From: Planctomycetaceae bacterium
GTDB lineage: Bacteria; Planctomycetota; Planctomycetia; Pirellulales; Pirellulaceae
Length of the DNA: 13,070 nucleotides
Assembly: GCA_002862265.1 (NCBI GenBank)
Contig: PKCQ01000081.1
Coordinates: 1-13,070 of the forward strand
Reading direction: 5' to 3'
The position numbers and the translations under genes were made by a program. Below, in pieces: positions 6,372 through 13,070 of this stretch. The notes under the pieces are model-generated. The model was not told the origin of the DNA, ran no database searches, and saw only the letters and a program-made list of their open reading frames with translations. Numbering within the stretch: position 1 is the first letter of the stretch; the number at the start of each line of letters is the position of its first letter.

Positions 6372-7625
6372 CTAGTAACGGACGTGCGGGACGGTACCGT
6401 GTTTTGACTTCCATGCTGTGACAAAAGTGTCTGCGAGCAAGTCTGCGAAAGCGGGTGAGTTAATATGATCTGGGTGTTGTAGCAACCGTCGCGAAGAGTC
6501 TTGACTTAGGGTCTTGTCGAGCTCCCGTGCTAGCGAAGTTCGAATTTCTGCAGATTAGAACGGTTGATGTTGAACATCGAGTGATGATAGCCCGCCTTGT
6601 GGAACGCAAACAGTAACTGGCGCTGTCGACTGATTTAGCTTTTGCGTTATCCAACGCGCGACCGCATGATTTTCTTCTACATTCGTTCGCATCAATGTGA
6701 CCTGAGGGTTGTGGCTTAACAGTTGTCGCGATTGATATTCGCTTGGGACAGACTCCACGCTGCCAAAGTTGACCATGTCTAGCGCGCCCAAGCTGAGCAC
6801 AAATGGGATCTCGGCTTTCAAGGTTGCTTCAAACCGTTGCTCTCCCGCAGGCATTATTCCTCCTGCGATCTCGTCGGCAACTTCTGTGGTGGTAACGTCG
6901 ATCACGCCCTGAATCATTCCTGAATCGACCAGTTTCTCCATTGCGCGCCCTCCCGATCCGGTGGCGTGGAACACGAGGCAGTCGAAACCAAGGTTTTCCA
7001 TTCGTTAACGAACCCGCGTTACGCAAGGAGTGGTGACGCCGAACATCGTCATGCCTAGTGTCGGTCTACTTGGTTCCGCAGATTCCTGTTGTTGCCCGAG
7101 CACCATACCTGCTAAAGCGTTGGCAGCATTACTCAGCACTTTGCGTGATACCGCGTTCAAACCAGCGACATCAACTACGGAGTACATCATCGTGATGTCG
7201 GAGCAGTCAACGTAAGGTGCGGTGTTGCCACTTGCCATGGTCGAGAGCATCACTTTCGGGATACCGATGGGCAGTGCCCGCATGGCTGCAGTGATAAGAG
7301 CCGTACCGCCGCTGCCACCAATTCCGACCATGCCAGCCAAGTCGTTTCTTTGTAGTGGAAAGCTGATCCAGTCTTCCAAAGCCGTAGCCATCGTAGCAAT
7401 GGCAGAGCCACGATCGTGCGTGGGAAGTTCGGTGCCTCGCAAGATTTCAGTCGTGCTAATGTCGGTAGAGTCAGTCGGATTCAACGTGCTGACATCTACG
7501 ACTTGGATTTCAAAATCGTCGGCTGCACCAGACTTTGCAATCGCTTGCTTCAATTGAGAAACAAGATACTCAAGCTCTGAGCCTTTGGTATCCAACGTGG
7601 CCAGCGCGTAAATGTTCTTTGCCAT
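6372..7625 (-). pseudogene. Tm-1-like (UPF0261) ATP-binding protein, interrupted by two in-frame TAA codons
   Basis: One continuous reading frame from ATG 7625 to TAG 6372, broken only by TAA at 7005-7007 and TAA at 6555-6557. The N-terminal half (206 residues) has MVGIGGSGGTAL, TMASGNTAPYV and DITMMYSVVDVAGLN, typical of UPF0261. After the first TAA the same frame continues with RMENLGFDCLVFHATGSGG, VDSGMIQGVIDVTTTE and VTLMRTNVEEN. After the second TAA it continues for 60 codons ending in HINSPAFADLLADTF, the expected C-terminus. From memory of the family, the spacing around each stop needs no gap, so each TAA replaces one sense codon. An ATG lies 3 bases after the first TAA, so a second polypeptide of 148 residues could be made by reinitiation. 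A GGAG (7631-7634) precedes the start at 5 bases. The plant homologue Tm-1 binds ATP; the bacterial role is unknown. Confidence 0.85.
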
Positions 7626-7833
7626 AATTGCTCCGCATTGTCATGATGACGCAATTCATTTGATTGGTGCGAAAACTGCTGGCGCCGCAAGTCGATCTAG
7701 GGGAGGAAGTGGAAACGCGAACGTACTTGTAAGCGAAGCAAGGCGAAATTTAGGGAAAAGAGGGCAGCCCAGCGCACGCTTCCAACGATAAGTGAGGATG
7801 CGAGCCAAAGCCTCTTTCCGGATTGATCTGATG
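7626..7833. other. Intergenic region upstream of the Tm-1-like gene
   Basis: No gene supported. It contains a short palindrome GTCATGATGAC (7640-7650) and flanking AATTGC/GCAATT arms (7626-7631, 7651-7656) close to the Tm-1-like start. These could be an operator, but the two dyads are not centred on each other, so the case is weak. Confidence 0.3.
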
Positions 7834-9657
7834 CTAGCCATTCAGACTGACGTCGCAATCTACCAAGGGGTAGTTGACGCTGGTTGCTGGCAGATCGATG
7901 ATGAACTTTGTACTCCATCCAACCGAAGATTCGAATTCGATGCGGCCTCCCATTTTTTGTACGATGGATTGGTAAGTAATGGAGAGTCCCTGTCCGTTGC
8001 CTTGTCCGATTTCTTTCGTTTTATCGCAAGTTTTAGAGATATGATCTTCGTGTTCGTCAGGGAGGCCAACGCCGTTGTCTTCGATTTCCACACGAACAAA
8101 ACCTTGCTCTTGTTTCGTGCGAAGAGTGATTCGCCCTTCATTGCTTGCGGTTCCAAATTTCTTCTCGATCGATTGAGCCGAATTGCGAATTATGTTGAGA
8201 AACACTTTGTGTAGCTCCGCCTCAAAACCATCTACAGCATCTACCTTGGGGGCAAGTTCCAAGTCTTATGTTGCAAACCTTTTCCAATGTTTAGCTGAAA
8301 CTGTTTTCGTTGTCTCAAGTACTCGATTGAGGTCGACGAGCTGGAGTCCCTCACTGGATACAAGGTACAGTTCGCTCATTGCTCCAACGGCCTCGGTGAC
8401 CTGGCGGATGTCGTCTTGCGATTCGCGAATTGTTGCAGGGATATCTGCTCGTATCAATTGAAGTTGTCTTTCCTGGCTCAATGCCGAAAGCTTCTCTGTG
8501 ATTTCCGGAGCGAATCCTTGCTCCTGGCTTTCACTGACTAATATGAACGCGAGATCAATGTAATCGAGCAACTTGGTGTTCTGAACGGCCAGCGAGTCTA
8601 GATTCCGCTCGACATTTTGAACTGGTTCGTTGATCTCATTTTCAATTCCCACAGTCAACTGTCCGATGGACTCCAGTCTCTGAGCTGAACTCAATTGATT
8701 CTGCAGCAATTTGTGCTCGGTGATGTTTTCGTGGAGAACGACGACGCGTTGTTGCCTGTCGTCCCGAAACGGAACGACGCGAGTCATATACCAGGGCGTC
8801 TCATTTCCGTTGTCGAGCGTATATTCGTTCAAGTACTGATCGAGCGTGCCGACACTGACCTTGCGAATTGCGTTTGCGAGGTTTTCCGCCACTTCAGAAA
8901 AACTGCCCTCAACGTTGGAGCAAAATTCCAGGTAGTTTTCACCTTCACAACACCCCTCTGTAACCAATGGTGTACGTCCAACGGCCCAGTTTAGGTTCTG
9001 GAACAGAATCTCACCGCTGGAATCAAGGATTGCGATTTGGTTATCTAATGAGTCCATTGAGCTCTGTAGAACCTGCTTGGACGCTTGCAGGCGGTGCATC
9101 GCACTGCGTAGTTCCTGGGTCTTTTCTTCTACCTTCTGCTCCAGCTTCTTCTGGTATTCAGCATTCTCGCGAGCAAGACGGCGCTTTGTGCTGAGCGAAG
9201 CCGCAATCTGCAAGATCTCTACGTTGTCAAAAGGTTTCTTCAAAATTAGAAGACGGTCCGATACACCGAGTTCGTCTGTGATCTCGCGCCATGAGTAGTC
9301 CGAATACGCGCTGCAGATGACAATCTCCAAATTTGGATCTGCTCCCCAAAGGCGACGGATTGTTTCGACACCGTCCCACCCAGGTGGCATTCGCATATTG
9401 ACAAAGGCGAGGTCAAATGGGCGGCCTTCTTCCTGAGCCTTGTGCAGAGCCTGTAAGCCAAGTTCGCCTTGCAATGCAGATTCCAGCTCGAAGTCGGTGG
9501 TCAGGCTATCGGGTGTTGCGTCCAGCGTGTCACCAAGAAATGCATCTTGGATAGCATGCGAGTTGGTCTCACGCGACTTCAAGATCTTGCGAAAGTCTTC
9601 GTGGATCGCTTCGTTGTCGTCGACAATCAAGATACGACAAGTTAGTTTTTGAATCAA
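7834..9657 (-). pseudogene. Receiver-PAS-histidine kinase with in-frame TAA and lost phosphorylation sites
   Basis: One frame of 608 codons from TTG 9657 (AAAGG 10 bases upstream) to TAG 7834, broken only by TAA at 8266-8268. Order: receiver domain (residues 7-150; acidic DD at 13-14 and LILKKPFD present), coiled coil (about 155-200, EKKLEQKVEEKTQELR-like), PAS (about 203-315), dimerisation/HisKA (about 325-460) and ATPase (about 466-600) with N-box FLNIIRNSAQSI, G1 IEDNGVGLPDE and G2 GQGNGQGLSI. Two acceptor residues are changed: the receiver phospho-Asp is Asn87 (AFVNMRMPPGW, codon 9397-9399) and the HisKA His is Asn340 (GIENEINEP, codon 8638-8640). The stop falls between HisKA and the ATPase, where the family has a variable hydrophobic residue. 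A TTG at 8262 could in theory start a separate ATPase fragment. Most likely a decaying gene. Confidence 0.82.
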
Positions 9658-9809
9658 CGTAATTCAACCTTTGGACTCAGTAGGCAAGATTTTGTACATA
9701 CCAAGAGCAATCGTTGGGGGACGCAAGCCATGTCATAATCGAGCTTAGGTTGCAGATGGGATACGGTATTCGTGAGTGCGTGTTAACGTAATAAGCTCGC
9801 AAAACCTGC
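9658..9809. other. Gap between the two kinase genes
   Basis: About 150 bases. An overlapping minus-strand open frame (9677-9916) shows no family resemblance and is not annotated. No promoter element stands out. Confidence 0.3.
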
Positions 9810-11070
9810 TCATTCGTACGTGTGATACAAAGTAAAACGTATGTGAAGCAACCGCCTACGCCGGAGAGTGCAATGTAATTCCCATTCGTCAACACCAATA
9901 AGGCTCGGGGAGTCATGTCTGTTAGTCATGTAAGTGCTTATCTCCTGGGGGACTAAAACTTCCTCAGCTTCTTGGTCTTCCGTTGGGGATGTGACTGGCA
10001 ACGGCGACTGCAGCTTGAAAGTCGCGCCCTCGCCCTTGCCTGGGCTCTGTGCGCTTAACTCTCCACCTATTTCCTTGACAAGGTTCGCGCAGCTGTAAAG
10101 ACCGAACCCGTGCCCGGATTCTCGAGTTGCGGAACCATGAGCAAGTAGCTTTTGCGGGTTTCCTGTTCGATGCCTACGCCTGTGTCAGTGATCGCTGGAC
10201 CTAGCGGCTCGTTTTCGAGGAAGAGCCGAATTGTGATTGTGCCCCTCTCGCTCGACAATGAGTTTGCAGTCTGAAACGAATTCACCTTGCCTACCGCGGA
10301 TTAGCGGGGAATTATCTGCAGCCACGGGCGAGCCATCGAGAGCGTAGCGCATCGTGTAGTTTTCTGCCCATTGAAACGGTTTCAATTCCTCTACCGCTCC
10401 TCCACCGAGAATTTCTCTTACCAAATAATTGAAGTACGTGGACTCGCCTGCGGTATCGCTAGCGACAGTGCCTTCATTGACGCTGGCCAGCACTGCGTGC
10501 AAATTCACGTAAAGCTGTTGTACTTCATCAGGCAAACTTTCAAACTTATCTTCGTCACCGTTATCATTCTGTTCGGTACGACTGCTCAACTGAAGCGGGG
10601 TAAGGTTTCTGTTGAACGCCCACAGAGCAAGCAAAAGTAGACTAAGTCCTGCCGTGAGCGCAATTTCGACCGTCCACCAGATAGAAGCAGCTTAAAAAAC
10701 TAGCTGACAGGCAGCTGTAACGAGCAACCAATTGAAGTGCGCGAACTTCCGGGAGGTGCCTAGGGTGTTGGGTGCTACGGTTTGCACTTTTTTTGCGGGC
10801 GAATAGAGAGAGTTTTGCGAAACCGATCCATATGCCTACAGCGAGAAGCTAATTCCAAAGAGCGAGGTTGTCTTCCAATAGGCTTGAAGTTTGGAGCAAG
10901 GCTCCTGCTGACTCGTAAAAGCCATCCTGATCGATGCGTTGAGAGTTGGCCTTTTCGATAAATTGCTGCGTCGGATCGGGCTGCATGTCGCTGGCCGAGC
11001 ATTGCGGGTCGTGAAGGAACAGCATAGGCCCGCTCACCAATCCGGCGAATCGAACGGAAGTGCAATAACC
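9810..11070 (-). pseudogene. Degenerate PAS-type sensor histidine kinase
   Basis: Recognisable pieces lie in order but in different frames. About 11065-10800: a sensor-like segment (GPMLFLHDPQC, FIEKANSQRIDQDGFYESAG) with a TAG at 10849-10851. About 10682-10260: a membrane helix (IALTAGLSLLLLALWAFN) and a PAS domain (VREILGGGAVEELKPF, DGSPVAADNSPLIRGRQGEF). About 10270-10150: ATPase strand and G1 box (GTITIRLFLENEP, ITDTGVGIEQETRK). About 10150-9810: G2 box and end (GHGFGLYSCANLVKEIGG, GKGEGATFKLQSPLP). The PAS and final segments share a frame; the G1 segment is shifted by one. HisKA and N-box are missing between PAS and G1, indicating a deletion near 10260-10285. The ATPase belongs to the HGFGLHS-type kinases. 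It lies directly upstream of the receiver kinase, probably once its partner. The upstream border is uncertain. Confidence 0.72.
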
Positions 11071-11302
11071 TTTTCAACGTAAGCGAGATGGAAAAAGCCC
11101 GAACATAGCTTGCCTAAAGGAGGTGGAGAAGGCAAATAAACGTGGGCAGGCTTGAGCCTAGGTCAGGCGATAGTCGGCGAGCTTCGGAAAGAAGAAAACG
11201 AGTCACATCCATTTGTTCTTAGCGTGGATTCGGTGCCGCAGGGGTTAGTAACCGAATTTTGAGAGTCACAAACGCGGGCGGCAGATCGGATGGCGAGACG
11301 GG
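11071..11302. other. Region between kinase remnant and LigD_N-like gene
   Basis: No gene supported. On the minus strand, short open stretches (for example LCSGFFHLAYVEKVIALPF near 11110-11060) could be further 5' remnants of the damaged kinase, in a frame different from the rest. This is a guess. Confidence 0.3.
11228..11260. terminator. Inverted repeat downstream of the LigD_N-like gene
   Basis: A 7-bp stem, ATTCGGT (11228-11234) and ACCGAAT (11251-11257), with a 16-base loop. The TTTT at 11257-11260 follows on the plus strand, while the gene it would serve is on the minus strand, 45 bases upstream. A terminator role for that gene is possible but lacks a T-run on the correct side. Confidence 0.3.
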
Positions 11303-11845
11303 CTAGGAATTCACCTCGCGAATTTTCTCATCAGCCTGCCAGTGCAGGACTTGCATATCACATTCCTGCCCAATTTTGCAGTGCGGGATCCAAAGCCGAA
11401 AAATGGGGGGATTCGACGACCTACTCTGGTCACCTGACCAAAAGTCCAGCCGACAACACATGAGATCTTCTGTTTCGTTGGTGTCGCTCGCTGAGGCAGA
11501 AAGAAAGTGTCCACTCAGTACCTGCATTACTTTCCCTCGATTATTGGAGATCTCTCCTTCGTAATCGAGGTATAGCGAGCGATGATCTGCTATTCGTTTC
11601 GCTGTCAGTGAACTCAGGCTGGAACCATTCTCGGCGCTCGGCAGGCAATCCCAGCGAAAGGTTAGGAGTAAATCGCCACATTCGAGCATAAAATCCCAAT
11701 GCGAACCGTCCTCGGCTAGAGCTGGCATTTCGTGGCGGAGGATGACGAAACGACGCAGCGACGAGCAATTCAGGGCATCTTCAGCACCACCACCTGCTAT
11801 TTTCACGTTTTTGCCTACAATAGTGCGTTTGCTCGGAGAGAACAC
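11303..11845 (-). CDS. Stand-alone LigD_N-like (DNA polymerase ligase N-terminal / 3'-phosphoesterase-type) protein
   Basis: 180 residues from a GTG at 11845; the frame is closed by a TGA 40 bases further upstream, and a later GTG at 11806 is also possible because the first 25 residues look non-family. The core begins at RRFVILRHEMPALAEDGSHW and continues DFMLECGDLLLTFRW, then ADHRSLYLDYEGEISNNRG. This matches the LigD_N family (PF13298) in its short stand-alone form. In bacterial LigD the phosphoesterase domain trims 3'-phosphates or ribonucleotides at breaks using a metal held by His and Asp; the HWDF motif and the DHR histidine are candidates for these, while the following Arg of the HYDFR motif is Met here. 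Activity is therefore uncertain. It is divergent from uvrA, which fits a DNA-repair context. It ends in TAG. Confidence 0.78.
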   Translation of the reverse strand: MFSPSKRTIVGKNVKIAGGGAEDALNCSSLRRFVILRHEMPALAEDGSHWDFMLECGDLLLTFRWDCLPSAENGSSLSSLTAKRIADHRSLYLDYEGEISNNRGKVMQVLSGHFLSASASDTNETEDLMCCRLDFWSGDQSRSSNPPIFRLWIPHCKIGQECDMQVLHWQADEKIREVNS

Positions 11846-12129
11846 TCCGCGGTTCGTCTTGCATTTTTGGTTGCTTGTCGCCGATCAGGCGACGCCTAGA
11901 GCATTCGTATTTGCGGGACTAGGGCGTCATGAGGTCAATTCGAGACAATGCAATTAAATATGTTGAGTCGCGGATTGCCCCTTGCTCGATCGAGACGGCA
12001 GCAAGAGGTCGAACCTGCTCAGAGTACTCAACAAACCATACTCAAAAGATCAACTGGACGAGAGGCACGATACATCATGCCAGCATGGATGGCCACGCTT
12101 CACAGTCCTGGAATATAAAACCGAGGCTC
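11846..12129. other. Divergent intergenic region between LigD_N-like gene and uvrA
   Basis: It contains a 6-bp stem hairpin, GTCGCC/GGCGAC (11877-11893, loop GATCA), overlapping an alternative palindrome AGGCGACGCCT (11887-11897), about 35 bases upstream of the LigD_N-like start. A TATAAA at 12114-12119 precedes uvrA but has no -35 match and would leave almost no leader. The uvrA frame is open through this stretch without family resemblance. No LexA-type CTG(N10)CAG box was seen. Confidence 0.35.
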
Positions 12130-13070
12130 ATGGATCACTCGACGATCGAAGTTCGCGGTGCTCGCGAACACAATCTGCAAAACGTAAGTATCACGCTACC
12201 TCGCAATCAGCTAATCGTTTTCACCGGAGTCAGTGGAAGCGGAAAAAGTTCGATGGCTTTCGATACGCTCTACGCCGAAGGTCAGCGTCGATACTTGGAG
12301 AGTCTTTCTAGCTATGCGCGGCAATTCATTGGTCAACTGCCAAAGCCCAATGTGGACTATATCGGTGGTTTGAGCCCAGCGATCTCGATTAGCCAAAAAT
12401 CCACAAGTTCGAATCCTCGGAGTACTGTTGGAACGGTAACTGAGATTTATGACTTCTTGCGGGTTCTATATGCACGTGTAGCAACTGGCTTCTGCGCCAA
12501 GTGTGGCGACGTTCCGATTACTTCGCAGACCCGTGATCAGATCATTGCTCAGCTGCAAGGATTAGAAGAATCGAAAGAGTACTTGATGCTCGCTCCTTTG
12601 GTTCGAGGGCAAAAGGGAGAGCACAAGGACTTGTTCGAGTCCTTGCTGCGTCAGGGCTACGCTCGAGCCCGAGTTGATGGAGATGTCGTAAGGCTTAGCG
12701 ATGCTCCGGCATTGAATCGCCAGCAGAAGCACCACATTGAAGTAGTGGTATCAAAGTTTGAACCCAAGACTACGACGCGTTCGAAGATCTCGGACGCGGT
12801 GAACGAATCTTTGAAGCTAGGTGAGAACACGCTTATTGCGATCCCCTGGGACGAAGAGCAGATCAAAAATCAGAAGCAGATTGAAGAAGAAGCCGCTCAA
12901 GAGGAAGATGCGCCGAAGCGTCGGCGTCGGAGGAAGGCTTCGTCGGATTTGGTGGTCAGCAGTGAATATGCTTGCCCTAAGTGCAACGCATCGTTCATGC
13001 CGCCCACGCCGCAGCTTTTGAGTTTCAATAGTCCAGCTGGGATGTGTAACGTCTGCGAAGGTCTCGGCCG
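12130..13070 (+). CDS. uvrA: Excinuclease ABC subunit A (3' end outside window)
   Basis: The damage-recognition ATPase of nucleotide excision repair; a UvrA dimer with UvrB scans DNA and loads UvrB at lesions. The first 313 residues are here. The ATG at 12130 begins MDHSTIEVRGAREHNLQNV, the standard N-terminus. Walker A is GVSGSGKSS (residues 33-41), followed by AFDTLYAEGQRRYLESLSSYARQF and the signature/Q-loop stretch LSPAISISQKSTSSNPRST. A first zinc module is seen near the edge (ACPKC ... MCNVC, spacing as in other UvrA). An extra CAKCG occurs near residue 121. Residues 252-272 form a highly charged insert, acidic (EEEAAQEED) then basic (KRRRRRK), before the zinc module. The frame is intact to the window edge. 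Confidence 0.96.
   Translation, partial: MDHSTIEVRGAREHNLQNVSITLPRNQLIVFTGVSGSGKSSMAFDTLYAEGQRRYLESLSSYARQFIGQLPKPNVDYIGGLSPAISISQKSTSSNPRSTVGTVTEIYDFLRVLYARVATGFCAKCGDVPITSQTRDQIIAQLQGLEESKEYLMLAPLVRGQKGEHKDLFESLLRQGYARARVDGDVVRLSDAPALNRQQKHHIEVVVSKFEPKTTTRSKISDAVNESLKLGENTLIAIPWDEEQIKNQKQIEEEAAQEEDAPKRRRRRKASSDLVVSSEYACPKCNASFMPPTPQLLSFNSPAGMCNVCEGLG

Noticed and set aside
3320..6464. Exact 12-base repeat GGTGAGTTAATA at 3320 and about 6453
   Set aside because: Several 12-base matches are expected by chance in 13 kb; the contexts are unrelated.
7792..8214. Plus-strand open frame of 140 codons antisense to the kinase ATPase domain
   Set aside because: The minus strand carries clear N, G1 and G2 boxes; the plus-strand product has no recognisable features.
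6555..8268. Genome-wide reassignment of TAA to a sense codon
   Set aside because: TAA ends the genes at 4250 and 5504 at normal lengths. The neighbouring kinase has lost other key residues and another is frameshifted, so decay explains the data better; kept only as a checkable alternative.
9677..9916. Minus-strand open frame of 79 codons between the kinases
   Set aside because: It overlaps the tail of the degenerate kinase in another frame, has low-complexity unrelated sequence and no ribosome binding site.
12406..12420. tRNA T-loop-like motif GTTCGAATCC
   Set aside because: It encodes the conserved SSNPRS stretch of UvrA; there is no tRNA structure.
1..13070. Insertion sequences, prophage, CRISPR array or attachment sites
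   Set aside because: No transposase or integrase motifs, no regularly spaced repeats and no terminal inverted repeats flanking a block were seen.

Overview
The window looks like chromosomal DNA from a planctomycete of the Pirellulaceae type (Rhodopirellula or Blastopirellula relatives). This is inferred from the gene families, not from a marker gene: a stand-alone squalene-cyclase-type repeat protein, an HTTM (vitamin K carboxylase-like) membrane protein with a small partner, a stand-alone LigD_N-like protein, Tm-1-like/PEP-hydrolase-like neighbours and paired PAS/receiver histidine kinases. Base composition looks balanced, several starts appear to be TTG or GTG, and strong Shine-Dalgarno sequences are rare. 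There are no mobile elements, CRISPR arrays, tRNAs or rRNAs that I can support.

Layout. (1) Positions 1-3314, plus strand: the 3' part of a proline-rich prenyltransferase/squalene-oxidase-repeat protein; then, after a 170-base gap with an inverted repeat, a small membrane-anchored protein whose stop overlaps the GTG start of an HTTM protein (GTGA), so these two are probably translationally coupled. (2) 3534-5420: a secreted Gly-rich protein with a good promoter and ribosome binding site, a convergent DUF2007 protein, then rsfS (ribosome silencing factor) with its own TATAAT. (3) 5504-11070, minus strand: an intact TIM-barrel 'PEP hydrolase' family protein preceded by three damaged genes. The Tm-1-like (UPF0261) gene has two in-frame TAA codons. 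A receiver-PAS-histidine kinase has one in-frame TAA and has lost both phospho-acceptor residues (Asp to Asn and His to Asn). A PAS histidine kinase is broken by frameshifts and an internal deletion. (4) 11303-13070: a minus-strand LigD_N-like (3'-phosphoesterase-type) protein divergent from the 5' part of uvrA, giving a small DNA-repair neighbourhood.

The most unusual feature is the decay block at about 6.4-11.1 kb between intact housekeeping genes. In two of its genes the damage is purely by nonsense or substitution and the reading frames are otherwise complete. Two explanations remain open: recent pseudogenisation, or sequence error at particular codons. Stop-codon recoding is less likely because TAA also ends two apparently normal genes here. 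I see no clear previously undescribed system. The best candidates for a closer look are the HTTM pair next to the cyclase-repeat protein and the doubly phospho-dead kinase.
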